This document shows, piece by piece, positions 38,240-49,290 of a stretch of DNA of 64,000 bases. The stretch comes from DASWJZ01 sp963739005. Lineage in GTDB: Bacteria > Pseudomonadota > Alphaproteobacteria > Rhizobiales > Afifellaceae. Positions within the stretch are counted from its first letter, which is position 1. Every line of letters begins with the position of its first letter. A program made the position numbers and the translations under genes. Under the pieces are notes generated by a model. That model saw only the letters and a list, made by a program, of their open reading frames with translations, ran no database searches and was not told where the DNA came from. The stretch is from the NCBI GenBank assembly GCA_963739005.1, contig CAVTYQ010000007.1, positions 682,001-746,000 on the forward strand, in the 5' to 3' direction.

Positions 38240-39481
38240 ATGACCGAGAGACCGGCCGAGGCGCCCGGCGCGCGCCTGCCCTATTGGGAATTCGTCACCA
38301 TCGTGGCGCTGCTGATGGCGCTCAACGCGATGGCCATCGACGTGATCCTCCCGGCGCTGCAGCAGATCGGGGCGAGCCTCGACGTCGTGGACGAGAACAC
38401 GCGGCAGCTTCCGCTTACCGCCTACATCGCCGTCTTCGGGATCTCTCAGCTCGCCTACGGCACGATCTCGGACCACTTCGGCAGGCGTCCCGTGCTGATC
38501 TTCGGGCTCGTCGTCTACGTCATCGGCTGCACAGGCGCGGCGTTCTCCGGCAATTTCCTCATGCTCCTCGCGATGCGCGGCTTGCAGGGGTTCGGCGCAG
38601 GCGCCACGCGCGTGATCGCGATGTCCGTGATCCGCGACACCTTCGGCGGCCGGCGCATGGCAAGCGTCATGTCGCTGGCGATGATGGTGTTCATGGCGGT
38701 GCCGATCATCGCGCCGGGGATAGGGCAGATCATCCTCATGGTGTCGGGTTGGCGCGCGATCCTCGGCTTCATCGCGACCTTTGGCGTGGTGATGACGGTC
38801 TGGTGCTCTTTGCGCCTGCCGGAGACGCTCGCCGATGAAGATCGGCGCGAACTCCGCGTCGGACCGGTGCTCGAGGCATTCCGCATCGTGCTCTCCAACC
38901 GCGTGGCGGCCGGCTATGCGCTAAGCGGCGGGCTGATCTTCGGCTGCCTCTTCGCCTACCTGAACTCCGCCCAGCAGATCTTCCAGGAGCAGTATCATCT
39001 CGGCGCGCTCTTTCCCGTTGCTTTCTCGAGCGCCGCGGTCCTCATTGCCTTCGCCTCGTTCACCAACTCGCGCTTCGTCGAGCGCCTCGGGATGCGGCTC
39101 CTCTCACACGGGGCGCTCGCCTGCTTCGCGCTGATCTCGGCGCTCCTCTGCGTTGTTGCCTTGCTCGGTGACGGCCACGTGCCGTTCTGGGTGTTCTACG
39201 GCGCCAATCTTCTGTGGTTCGGCTGCTTCGCCTTCATCGGCACGAATTTCAATGCGCTCGCCATGGACCCGCTCGGTCATGTCGCCGGCACGGCATCCTC
39301 GGTGGTGAGCTCGGTGCAGACGGTGCTTGGGGGGATTCTTGGCGCCCTCATTGGCCTCGCCTATGACGGAACCGTGCTGCCGCTCTGCCTGGGATTTCTC
39401 GCGATGTCGCTCGCGAGCTTCGCGGTCATAGCGCTGACCGAGCGGCGCCGCCTCTTCGGCCGGATGGCACCGGCCGAATAA
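38240..39481 (+). CDS. MFS multidrug efflux transporter, Bcr/CflA type
   Basis: A 413-residue polytopic protein with about 12 helices. The Bcr/CflA features are MAIDVILPALQQIGASL after helix 1, QLPLTAYIAVFGISQLAYGTISDHFGRRPVLIFGLVVY (motif A) and RGLQGFGAGATRVIAMSVIRDTFGGRRMASVMSL (motif C-like). It exports drugs or metabolites in exchange for protons. The substrate is unknown. ATG at 38240 is preceded by a weak ribosome site. Confidence 0.87.
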   Translation: MTERPAEAPGARLPYWEFVTIVALLMALNAMAIDVILPALQQIGASLDVVDENTRQLPLTAYIAVFGISQLAYGTISDHFGRRPVLIFGLVVYVIGCTGAAFSGNFLMLLAMRGLQGFGAGATRVIAMSVIRDTFGGRRMASVMSLAMMVFMAVPIIAPGIGQIILMVSGWRAILGFIATFGVVMTVWCSLRLPETLADEDRRELRVGPVLEAFRIVLSNRVAAGYALSGGLIFGCLFAYLNSAQQIFQEQYHLGALFPVAFSSAAVLIAFASFTNSRFVERLGMRLLSHGALACFALISALLCVVALLGDGHVPFWVFYGANLLWFGCFAFIGTNFNALAMDPLGHVAGTASSVVSSVQTVLGGILGALIGLAYDGTVLPLCLGFLAMSLASFAVIALTERRRLFGRMAPAE

Positions 39482-39523
39482 CGGAAGTCCGCCTGGCGGC
39501 AGCCTTGGACGCGGCTCTCTCGG

Positions 39524-40426
39524 TCAGACCGCGCCGGAGTCGTCCGCTGCGCCGGGCCTTCTCAGCGTCACCACCGTGATCTCCGGCGGAACGCCGAGCC
39601 GCACGGGCAGGATCGAGCAGCCGAGCCCGGCGGAGACGACAAGGTCGCGCCCGTTTTCGCGGACCTGACCGTAGGCGTAGCGCTCGCCGTAGGCCGAGGG
39701 GACGACCAGCCGGCCGAAGAACGGGAGCCGCACCTGGCCGCCGTGCGTGTGGCCGGAAAGTGTGACGGCGAAGCGATCCGGCACGTCGACGAAGATGTCC
39801 GGCTCGTGCGCCAGATGGATTGCCGGCGCGTCGTCGGTGAGCTGCGCAAGCGTGCCCGGAAGGTCGTCCTCGCCGCGGAACTCTCCGTGGCCAAGCGGGT
39901 GCGCGACGATGCTGTCGGTACCAGCCAGCCAGAATGGGGTTGCGCCTCCGATCTTCATGGCGCGATTCTGGTAGACGGGGATGCCGGCCTCCGTCAGCGC
40001 GGCTTTCACGGCTTCTGGGTCGGTCCACCAATCGTGATTTCCGAGGATCGCGTGGACGCCAAGCGGCGCCTTCAAGTCCGCGAGCGGCGGCCCCCACTCC
40101 GCGGCCGGGACCCAAGTGCCTCTGAGCCTGGCGCCGATGCCCGAAACGAAATCGCCGAGCACCACGATGATGTCGCCGCCGAGCCCGTTTGCTGTTTCGA
40201 CGATCTCGCGGATGCGCTCAGGCGGCATCCAGGGGCGACAGGCATGGATGTCGGCGACGATGACAATCCTGAGCGGCCGGTCGTAGGTCCAGCGCGGAGT
40301 CGGCAGGTCCCATTCCTTAACGACGAGGCGGAACCGCGGCTCAACGCCAAAAGCGTAGCCCCCAAGGCCGCCGACGAGCGCGGCGCTGCCCAGGAGCCCG
40401 GTGACGAATTGCCGGCGCGTGATCAT
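39524..40426 (-). CDS. Exported metallophosphoesterase (YkuE-like), Tat signal
   Basis: A 300-residue calcineurin-like phosphoesterase. The N-terminus MITRRQFVTGLLGSAALVGG is a twin-arginine (Tat) signal, so it is exported folded. The metal motifs are IVADIHACRPW, VLGDFVSG, ILGNHDWWTDP, HLAHEPD and LSGHTHGGQVRLP. YkuE-like members cleave phosphodiester bonds, some at lipid substrates (for example UDP-2,3-diacylglucosamine-like). ATG at 40426 is chosen because it preserves the Tat signal; a longer frame starts at 40456 inside the rpsD terminator. Confidence 0.9.
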   Translation of the reverse strand: MITRRQFVTGLLGSAALVGGLGGYAFGVEPRFRLVVKEWDLPTPRWTYDRPLRIVIVADIHACRPWMPPERIREIVETANGLGGDIIVVLGDFVSGIGARLRGTWVPAAEWGPPLADLKAPLGVHAILGNHDWWTDPEAVKAALTEAGIPVYQNRAMKIGGATPFWLAGTDSIVAHPLGHGEFRGEDDLPGTLAQLTDDAPAIHLAHEPDIFVDVPDRFAVTLSGHTHGGQVRLPFFGRLVVPSAYGERYAYGQVRENGRDLVVSAGLGCSILPVRLGVPPEITVVTLRRPGAADDSGAV

Positions 40427-40451
40427 GGCCTCAGCATACCTGAGAAAGCAA

Positions 40452-40477
40452 AACACCCGCCTAGTGAGGCGGGTGTT
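40452..40477 (-). terminator. Rho-independent terminator of rpsD
   Basis: On the minus strand: AACACCCGCCT, loop CACT, AGGCGGGTGTT followed by TTGCTTT. A perfect 11-base stem 28 bases past the rpsD stop. Confidence 0.88.
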
Positions 40478-40504
40478 TGGTAAACTCGCGGCTGAACCGT
40501 GGCG

Positions 40505-41122
40505 TCAGCGCGAGTAGAACTCGACGACCTGGTTCGGCTCCATGACCACCGGGTAGGGCACGTCGGAGAACGCCGGCTGGCGCAGGTAACGCGCCGTCAT
40601 CTTGCCGTGGTCCACCTCGACGTAGTCCGGCACGTCGCGCTCGGCGAGATCGATCGATTCCAGCACCAGACCGAGCTGCCTCGACTTCTCGCGCACCTCG
40701 ACGACGTCACCGACCTTGCAGCGATAGCTCGGGATGGTGACGCGCTTGCCGTTCACGCGGATATGCCCGTGGTTTACGAACTGCCGCGCCGCGAACGGGG
40801 TCGGCACGAACTTGGCGCGGTAGACGAGCGCGTCGAGCCGCGACTCGAGCAGCCCGATCAGGTTCTCCGAGGTGTCGCCCTTCATGCGCGCCGCCTCCGC
40901 ATAGGTCTTGCGGAACTGCCGCTCGGAAATGTTGGCGTAGTAGCCCTTCAGCTTCTGCTTGGCTTTCAGCTGCGTGCCGAAGTCGGAAAGCTTCTGCTTG
41001 CGCCGCTGGCCGTGCTGGCCGGGGCCGTATTCGCGCTTGTTGACGGGGCTCTTGGGGCGGCCCCAGACGTTCTCGCCCATGCGGCGGTCGAGCTTGTACT
41101 TCGCCGCGTTGCGTTTGCTCAT
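40505..41122 (-). CDS. rpsD: 30S ribosomal protein S4
   Basis: A 205-residue S4 protein: MSKRNAAKYKLDRRMGENVWGRPKSPVNKREYGPGQHGQRRKQK, then FRKTYAEAARMKGDTSENLIGLLESRLDALVYRAKFVPTPFAARQFVNHGHIRVNGKRV (S4 RNA-binding domain). It is a primary 16S rRNA-binding protein. It stands alone with its own terminator, not in the alpha operon, as usual in Alphaproteobacteria. Confidence 0.98.
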   Translation of the reverse strand: MSKRNAAKYKLDRRMGENVWGRPKSPVNKREYGPGQHGQRRKQKLSDFGTQLKAKQKLKGYYANISERQFRKTYAEAARMKGDTSENLIGLLESRLDALVYRAKFVPTPFAARQFVNHGHIRVNGKRVTIPSYRCKVGDVVEVREKSRQLGLVLESIDLAERDVPDYVEVDHGKMTARYLRQPAFSDVPYPVVMEPNQVVEFYSR

Positions 41123-41251
41123 GCGTCTTCCTTACCGTTTCGGGTCACGAAACGCGCCCATCCTCTGCCCTGAGCTTCTGACCCACGGCCGACAGGGGTT
41201 GGCGGAGCGCGCCATTCCGGATTTTCGGAAGAAACCCCACGGGAGCGTAAA

Positions 41252-41273
41252 CGCCTGCGGCGAACCGCAGGCG
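41252..41273 (-). terminator. Hairpin between murI and rpsD
   Basis: CGCCTGCGG, loop, CCGCAGGCG is a perfect 9-base stem 33 bases past the murI stop. On the minus strand it is followed only by TTTACG, so termination would be weak. Confidence 0.5.
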
Positions 41274-41305
41274 CGTCGTTCAACTAGGGTCTTTGCCCCG
41301 CGATG

Positions 41306-42130
41306 TCAAATCGGCGCGCCGGCTTGCGCAGGCGCGGAGCCGGCCTCCGCCGGCGGGACCCCATGGCGGTCGAGAAGCTGCCGCAGGGATCGCGACGGCG
41401 CGCCGCCGGCCGTGAAGAGCGAAAAGCTCTCCCCTCCCCGCGCCACCGCTCGCCCCTCGAGCACGACCGCGAGCCGCCGCGCGATTGCCGGCGCCGGGTC
41501 GAGCCAGGTGACCGGCCAGGGCGCGATCTCCGCCATCACGTCGGCGAGGAAGGGATAGTGCGTGCAGGCGAGCACCACGATGTCGGTGCGCCGTCCGTCG
41601 ATTTCCTCGAAGCAGGGCGCGATCTGCTCGGCAATCTCGTCGCGGTCGAAGGGCTCGCCGCGCATGCGCGCCTCAGCGAGCGCCGCGAGCGCCGGCGCCC
41701 CAACGAGGCGAACGTGACACGCCTGCGCGAAGCTCTTGATCAGCTCGCGCGTGTAGTCGCGCTTCATGGTGCCGGGCGTCGCCAGCACCGCGACAACACG
41801 GCTTTTCGTCTGCTCCGCCGCCGGCTTCACCGCCGGGACCGTGCCGACGAAGGGAAGATCGAAGCGCGCGCGAAGCGGCGGCAGCACCAGGGTCGATGCC
41901 GTGTTGCAGGCGATCACGACCGCCACCGGATCGTGCGCGGCGATCAGATCGCGCATCAGCGCGACGATATGCTCGCTGAGCGCCCGCTCTTCCCACGCGC
42001 CATAAGGGAACGCCGAATCGTCGGCCACGTAGACGACGCGGATATCGGGAAGCGCTGCGCGAATGGCGCGAAGCACCGACAGCCCGCCGATGCCGGAATC
42101 GAAAACGAGCACCGGTCCGCCTTCACGCAT
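41306..42130 (-). CDS. murI: Glutamate racemase
   Basis: A 274-residue cofactor-independent racemase making D-glutamate for peptidoglycan. Motifs: VLVFDSGIGGLSVLRAI (Asp/Ser), VIACNTAS (catalytic Cys) and VVLACTHYPFL (second Cys and His). The start overlaps the end of the upstream methyltransferase gene by 8 bases, so the two are coupled. The C-terminus has a Pro/Ala-rich tail (PPAEAGSAPAQAGAPI) beyond the usual end. Confidence 0.96.
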   Translation of the reverse strand: MREGGPVLVFDSGIGGLSVLRAIRAALPDIRVVYVADDSAFPYGAWEERALSEHIVALMRDLIAAHDPVAVVIACNTASTLVLPPLRARFDLPFVGTVPAVKPAAEQTKSRVVAVLATPGTMKRDYTRELIKSFAQACHVRLVGAPALAALAEARMRGEPFDRDEIAEQIAPCFEEIDGRRTDIVVLACTHYPFLADVMAEIAPWPVTWLDPAPAIARRLAVVLEGRAVARGGESFSLFTAGGAPSRSLRQLLDRHGVPPAEAGSAPAQAGAPI

Positions 42131-42896
42131 CCGGGTCCTCGCGCTTCTGCCGTTCGAACGCGCCGATCACACCGTGGAGCACATCGATCTCGTCCTTCGT
42201 GAAGCCGGCGCGCTGCAGGATGGCGCGAAGATTCTGCACCATGGTCGGCTTCATGTCCTCGGTGCGGAAATAGCCGGTCGGCTCGAGCGCGGACTCGAAA
42301 TGCCGCATCAGGCTGAGGAGATGCGCCTTCGGCGCCGGCGCCGTTTCGATCTCCGGCACGCCGCCGCGCGTCGGCAGTGTCCCGTCGAGGCCGGCGGTGA
42401 GCCACTCATAGCTCATGAGCAGCACCGCCTGCGCGATGTTGAGCGAAGCGAATTTCGGGTTCACCGGAAACGTGACGATGGCGTCAGCAAGCGCGACCTC
42501 TTCGTTGGTGAGCCCCCAGCGCTCGCGCCCGAAGAGCACGCCGCAAGCCTCGCCCGCGCGTGCGCGCGTCCTGAGCTCGGCCGTCGCCTCGCGCGGCCCA
42601 ACGACGATCTTGGGCAGGTCACGCGTGCGCGCGGTCGTGGCGAAGACGAAGTTCAGGTCGGCGATCGCTTCCCCGGCGGTCTCGAAGACGCGCACCTCGT
42701 CGACGATACCTGTCGCGCCGCTCGCCGCGGCCCTGGCCTTCTTGCTCGGCCAGCCGTCGCGCGGCCTGACCAGGCGGAGGTCGGTCAGTCCGAAATTCGC
42801 CATCGCCCGCGCCGCCGCGCCGATGTTCTCTCCCATCTGCGGCTCGACGAGGACGATTGCGGGCGCCTCTCCGCTCGATTTCGCTGGCTCGACCAA
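42123..42896 (-). CDS. SpoU/TrmJ-type RNA 2'-O-methyltransferase
   Basis: A SPOUT-fold methyltransferase of about 257 residues: APAIVLVEPQMGENIGAAARAMANFGLTDLRLVRPRDGWP (motif 1 with NIGAAARAM), CGVLFGRERWGLTNEEV (motif 2) and FASLNIAQAVLLMSYEW (motif 3). It resembles TrmJ, which methylates tRNA position 32. I chose TTG at 42896, with GGAG upstream, because it gives a family-like N-terminus; the ATG at 42995 adds an unlike 33-residue stretch that overlaps the tetR gene. Its stop overlaps the murI start. Confidence 0.87.
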   Translation of the reverse strand: MVEPAKSSGEAPAIVLVEPQMGENIGAAARAMANFGLTDLRLVRPRDGWPSKKARAAASGATGIVDEVRVFETAGEAIADLNFVFATTARTRDLPKIVVGPREATAELRTRARAGEACGVLFGRERWGLTNEEVALADAIVTFPVNPKFASLNIAQAVLLMSYEWLTAGLDGTLPTRGGVPEIETAPAPKAHLLSLMRHFESALEPTGYFRTEDMKPTMVQNLRAILQRAGFTKDEIDVLHGVIGAFERQKREDPDA

Positions 42897-42939
42897 GTTC
42901 TTGCGTTCTCCGGCGCGCCGCTTCGGCGCGACCGGTTCT

Positions 42940-43593
42940 CTAGCGCATCGCGGCGCGTTTTGCCTCCTTGGCGATGCCGTCCAAGAGCATCTCAAGCCCG
43001 GTATCGAAGGTCTTCAGATGCTGCGCCGACCGGAAATAAGGGCCGACTGCGGCGACGTTCAGATAGTCCCGCCCGATCGCTTCGCTATCCACCGGCTCGA
43101 CCGCCGACGGGCCGTTCGCGTAGCCGGCCGTCTCGTCGAGCGCCGCACCGATCACGTAGTAGCTGAAGGAGCGGAAGAGCCGCGCCGTCGCCTCCGGGCC
43201 GAAGCCGCCTTCCCGGACCATCGCAATACAGCCGTCGAGCCAGCGGAGCGCGGTTGGCGTGTTCATCCTGTGCAGCGCCATGAACTGGAAGAACTCTGGA
43301 TGGCCGAGCGCCATCTCGCGGATGTCGTGCGCAACGCGCCGGAGCTTCACCAGCCAGTCCGCATCGGGCGGTTCCGGCATTGTCCTGATCTGCCGGTCGA
43401 GCAGCGCGTCCATCAGATGCGCCTTGCTCGGATAGTGGTGATAGATGCTCATCGCCTCGCAGCCGAGCGCCTGCGCGAGCTTGCGCGTGCTGAAGGCGGC
43501 GAGCCCGTCATGCTCGATCAGCTTCAACGCCGCCTTCTCGATGCGCTCCCTGGTGAGCGGCCGGCGCGCCGCCGCCTTGCGTGGTCGAGACAA
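42940..43593 (-). CDS. TetR/AcrR-family transcriptional regulator
   Basis: A 217-residue repressor with an N-terminal TetR helix-turn-helix (RERIEKAALKLIEHDGLAAFSTRKLAQALGCEAMSIYHHYPSKAHLMDALLD, about residues 15-66) and a TetR_C-like ligand domain. It is divergent from an exported AhpD-like gene. Two near-identical palindromes CTTAC-NCC-GTAAG in the 77-base gap are its probable operators, so it likely represses itself and that gene. The ligand is unknown. Confidence 0.93.
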   Translation of the reverse strand: MSRPRKAAARRPLTRERIEKAALKLIEHDGLAAFSTRKLAQALGCEAMSIYHHYPSKAHLMDALLDRQIRTMPEPPDADWLVKLRRVAHDIREMALGHPEFFQFMALHRMNTPTALRWLDGCIAMVREGGFGPEATARLFRSFSYYVIGAALDETAGYANGPSAVEPVDSEAIGRDYLNVAAVGPYFRSAQHLKTFDTGLEMLLDGIAKEAKRAAMR

Positions 43594-43618
43594 CGTGATC
43601 GATTCCCGGGCTTGATTT

Positions 43619-43631
43619 CTTACACCGTAAG
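43619..43631. promoter_or_regulatory. Putative TetR operator, copy 1
   Basis: CTTAC-ACC-GTAAG, a 5-base dyad with a 3-base centre, 26 bases upstream of the tetR start. It matches the second copy at 43650 in all but one base. Confidence 0.72.
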
Positions 43632-43649
43632 GCTAAGGTGCTTGCTGAC

Positions 43650-43662
43650 CTTACGCCGTAAG
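43650..43662. promoter_or_regulatory. Putative TetR operator, copy 2
   Basis: CTTAC-GCC-GTAAG, flanked to give a 17-base palindrome ACCTTACG-C-CGTAAGGT (43648-43664). It ends just before the AhpD-like start and is 31 bases, about three helical turns, from copy 1. Confidence 0.75.
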
Positions 43663-43670
43663 GTTAGAGA

Positions 43671-44168
43671 ATGCAAGGAGGAGGAAACGTCGCCAGGCTT
43701 TTTCCGCGCGCTCGGGGCGGGCTCGCCCTCGTCGCTGTTCTCGGGGTCGTCGCGGCTGCGCCGAGCGCCGCTCCGGCAGCCGATGCCATGGCCACGCCCG
43801 AAGTCGCCCTGAAGGACATCGAGGCGACCTTGGGCAGCGTGCCGGGCTTCATCAAGGGGCTGCCGCCGGCGGCAATTCCCGGTGCCTGGGCCGAGATGAA
43901 GGCGATCGAGTTCAGCTCCGACACCGCGCTCACGCCCAAGGAGAAGTCGCTGATCTCGCTCGCTGTCGCCGCGCAGATCCCCTGCCAGTATTGCATTTAC
44001 GCGGACACCGTCTCGGCGAAGCGCGCCGGCGCGACCGATGAGGAGATCGCCGAGGCGGTCACCATGGCGGCGCTCGCCCGCCACTGGAGCACGATCTTCA
44101 ACGGTCTCCAGGTCGACTTCGACGCGTTCAAGAAAGAGATCGACGCGTCCACGGCGGCGGAGAAATAG
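43671..44168 (+). CDS. Exported AhpD/CMD-family protein with CxxC
   Basis: A 165-residue protein with a signal-peptide-like start (LALVAVLGVVAAAPSAAPAADA) followed by a carboxymuconolactone decarboxylase/AhpD domain. The redox motif CQYCIYAD, with CxxC followed by a helix, and EAVTMAALARHWSTIFNGL fit AhpD-like disulfide reductases. Export would place it in the periplasm, unusual for AhpD. The ATG at 43671 lies only a few bases after the second TetR operator; AAGGAGGAGG lies downstream of it, so the true start is uncertain. Probably controlled by the divergent TetR gene. Confidence 0.75.
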   Translation: MQGGGNVARLFPRARGGLALVAVLGVVAAAPSAAPAADAMATPEVALKDIEATLGSVPGFIKGLPPAAIPGAWAEMKAIEFSSDTALTPKEKSLISLAVAAQIPCQYCIYADTVSAKRAGATDEEIAEAVTMAALARHWSTIFNGLQVDFDAFKKEIDASTAAEK

Positions 44169-44266
44169 CTCAGCCCCCTGTCCCCAAGACGGCATTTGAA
44201 AGCCGCCAATATTCGTGATCCACTCGCGACGCCGGCCTTGCGAAGGCGGCGCCGCGAGGCTCGAAG

Positions 44267-44653
44267 ATGATGGATGACGACCCGCTCATCGGACGCGTCA
44301 GGAAGAACCTTGTCGGAAAGGACGTGCGCGAACAGAAGATGTTCGGCGGCACCTGCTTCATGCTCTCCGGCAACATGCTGGTCGGCGTATCCAAGCGCGG
44401 GTTGCTCGTGCGGGTCGGCAAGGACGCGCATGGTGCGGCGCTCGCCCGCCCGCACACGCGCCCGATGGAGATGACCGGGCGGATGATGGAGGGCTTCATC
44501 TTCGTCGCGCCCGAGGGCACGAAGAGCGACAAGGATTTGAAAGCGTGGATCGGGCGCGGCCGCGCCTACGTGGATACGCTGCCGCCAAAGGATGCGAAGG
44601 CGAAGAAGCCGGCCGCCAAGAAGCCATCCAAGAAAGCCGCAAAGTCCCGCTAA
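44267..44653 (+). CDS. TfoX N-terminal domain protein
   Basis: A 128-residue protein with the TfoX/Sxy N-terminal domain (VREQKMFGGTCFMLSGNMLVGVSKRGLLVRVGKDAHGAALARPHTRPMEMTGRMMEGFIFV) and a lysine/alanine-rich tail (AKAKKPAAKKPSKKAAKSR) that may bind nucleic acid. The full TfoX regulates competence in Haemophilus; stand-alone N-terminal domains have no firm role. Confidence 0.88.
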   Translation: MMDDDPLIGRVRKNLVGKDVREQKMFGGTCFMLSGNMLVGVSKRGLLVRVGKDAHGAALARPHTRPMEMTGRMMEGFIFVAPEGTKSDKDLKAWIGRGRAYVDTLPPKDAKAKKPAAKKPSKKAAKSR

Positions 44654-44760
44654 ACATGCGGCCGCGGTCGGTTGGCGCGGCGGGGCCGCTTTGCTATATG
44701 GCCGGCTTCGCTCCTCCCCCGCGCAAATCCGCGCAAAATCCATGATGAAGGGCCCGCTTG

Positions 44761-45981
44761 ATGCCGAAGATCAAGGTCGCCAACCCTGTCGCCGAACTCG
44801 ACGGCGACGAGATGACCCGCATCATCTGGCAGCTCATCAAGGACAAGCTGATCCACCCCTACCTCGACATCGAGCTTCTCTATTTCGATCTCGGCATCGA
44901 GCATCGCGACGCCACCAACGACCAGGTGACGATCGATGCGGCGAACGCCATCAAGAAGGTCGGCGTCGGCGTGAAATGCGCGACGATCACGCCGGACGAG
45001 GCGCGGGTGAAGGAATTCGGCCTGAAAGAGATGTGGAAGTCGCCGAACGGCACGATCCGCAACATCCTCGGCGGCGTCATCTTCCGCGAACCGATCATCT
45101 GCCGCAACGTGCCGCGACTCGTGCCTGGTTGGACGAAGCCGATCATCATCGGCCGCCACGCCTTTGGCGACCAGTACCGCGCCACCGACTTCCGCTTCCC
45201 CGGCAAAGGCACGCTGACGCTGAAATTCGTCGGCGAGGACGGCAAGACGATCGAGCGCGAGGTCTTCCAGTCGCCTGGCTCCGGCGTCGCGATGGCGATG
45301 TACAACCTCGACGATTCGATCCGCGACTTTGCCCGCGCCTCCTTGAACTACGGGCTGGCGCGCAACTACCCGGTCTACCTCTCCACCAAGAACACCATCC
45401 TCAAGGCCTATGACGGCCGCTTCAAGGACCTCTTCCAGGAGATCTTCGACGCGGAGTTCAAAGCGGAGTACGCCAAGCGCAAGCTCACCTACGAGCACCG
45501 CCTGATCGACGACATGGTGGCCTCGGCCTTGAAATGGTCGGGTGGCTACGTATGGGCCTGCAAAAACTACGACGGCGACGTGCAGTCCGACACTGTGGCG
45601 CAGGGCTTCGGCTCGCTCGGCCTGATGACGTCGGTGCTGATGACGCCGGACGGCAGGACCGTCGAAGCGGAAGCCGCGCACGGCACCGTGACGCGGCACT
45701 ATCGCCTGCATCAAGAGGGCAAGGAGACCTCAACCAACTCCGCCGCCTCGATCTTCGCGTGGACGCGCGGGCTTGCGCATCGCGGCAAGCTCGACGGCAA
45801 CGACGCGCTGATCCGCTTCGCCGACACGCTTGAAAAGGTCACGGTGGCGACCATCGAGGAGGGTTTCATGACCAAGGATCTGGCGCTCCTCGTTGGCCCC
45901 GACCAGCCGTGGCTCTCCACGACGGGGTTCCTCGACAAGGTCGACGCGAACCTGAAAAAGGCAATGGCGCCAGTTGGATAG
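44761..45981 (+). CDS. icd: Isocitrate dehydrogenase, NADP-dependent
   Basis: A 406-residue enzyme of the eukaryote-like NADP-IDH subfamily: KIKVANPVAELDGDEMTRIIWQLIKDKLI, SPNGTIRNILGGVIFREPIICRNVPRLVPGW (substrate loop), YDGDVQSDTVAQGFGSLGLMTSVLMTPDG and AAHGTVTRHYR. It converts isocitrate to 2-oxoglutarate. The ATG at 44761 gives the family N-terminus; a TTG just upstream adds one residue. Confidence 0.96.
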   Translation: MPKIKVANPVAELDGDEMTRIIWQLIKDKLIHPYLDIELLYFDLGIEHRDATNDQVTIDAANAIKKVGVGVKCATITPDEARVKEFGLKEMWKSPNGTIRNILGGVIFREPIICRNVPRLVPGWTKPIIIGRHAFGDQYRATDFRFPGKGTLTLKFVGEDGKTIEREVFQSPGSGVAMAMYNLDDSIRDFARASLNYGLARNYPVYLSTKNTILKAYDGRFKDLFQEIFDAEFKAEYAKRKLTYEHRLIDDMVASALKWSGGYVWACKNYDGDVQSDTVAQGFGSLGLMTSVLMTPDGRTVEAEAAHGTVTRHYRLHQEGKETSTNSAASIFAWTRGLAHRGKLDGNDALIRFADTLEKVTVATIEEGFMTKDLALLVGPDQPWLSTTGFLDKVDANLKKAMAPVG

Positions 45982-46036
45982 GGCGGCGAACTTGACGCGT
46001 CACACCGACGCCGTTTTTCCTGTATAATCAAACGAC

Positions 46037-46501
46037 ATGTTGCGCAAACGGGGCTTCTCGATGATTCGAGTCCTTCTCGGTTCCGCGTTTCCGGTCGTCG
46101 GGCTTGCGCTCGTCGCCGGCTTTGCCGGCCCCGACCTCGTCACCGGGCTCGGCGGCGCGCCGATGGTCGTGGCGGGAAGCGACCCCGTGGATTTCGCGCC
46201 CGCGCGCTTCGACGGCGGCGCCTGCGCCTCCACCCTTCTCTACGGCGAGACGCACGGCGCGACCGACGGACAGCCGGTCCTTCGCGTCATCGCCATGGCG
46301 CTTGGTCCGGATGGGCGCGACATCGAGCTCGGCGTCCGTGAAATCCCGGCGAAGGGCACTGAGCCGGGCACCGTCGTGCTTCTTTTCGATCAGAACGGCC
46401 GGCTCGTCGGCCTCAGCAGGCCGCCGGAGCTTCAGCAGGCCGCCACCGCGCATGGCGACTGCGCGAAGGCGCCGAAGCCCACGAGCCAAGCCCCGATCTA
46501 G
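46037..46501 (+). CDS. Hypothetical exported protein
   Basis: A 154-residue protein with a hydrophobic N-terminal segment (MIRVLLGSAFPVVGLALVAGFAG, if the second Met at 46061 is used) and a soluble part with FAPARFDGGACASTLLYGETHGA and GTVVLLFDQNGRLVGLSRPPEL. I do not recognise the family. It is convergent with alaS (7 bases) and downstream of icd. A TATAAT at 46023 lacks a well-spaced -35. Confidence 0.55.
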   Translation: MLRKRGFSMIRVLLGSAFPVVGLALVAGFAGPDLVTGLGGAPMVVAGSDPVDFAPARFDGGACASTLLYGETHGATDGQPVLRVIAMALGPDGRDIELGVREIPAKGTEPGTVVLLFDQNGRLVGLSRPPELQQAATAHGDCAKAPKPTSQAPI

Positions 46502-46508
46502 ATCCTCC

Positions 46509-49169
<2,661 letters not shown>

Positions 49170-49248
49170 CTCTAACACTTGAAAAGCCGCGGGACGCGGC
49201 GAAAGTCGCGGCATTTAGACTGGGGGCGCAAGCGCTGGCAAGCAAGGG

Positions 49249-49256
49249 GCGCGGGG
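49249..49256. repeat. Target-site duplication, left copy
   Basis: GCGCGGGG directly abuts the left terminal inverted repeat and is repeated exactly at 52788-52795 beside the right one. Eight bases fits IS1-family insertion. Confidence 0.8.
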
Positions 49257-49277
49257 GGTAGTGCATCAGTTTGAAAT
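49257..49277. repeat. Terminal inverted repeat, left
   Basis: 21 bases starting GGTAGTGCATCAG and ending TTTGAAAT, identical to the inverse of 52767-52787. The sequences diverge immediately inside. Confidence 0.88.
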
Positions 49278-49290
49278 TTGAAGTCTCCGC

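Noticed and set aside
46023..46028. TATAAT promoter -10 before the hypothetical exported protein
   Set aside because: The only TTGACG upstream is 25 bases away, too far for a standard promoter.
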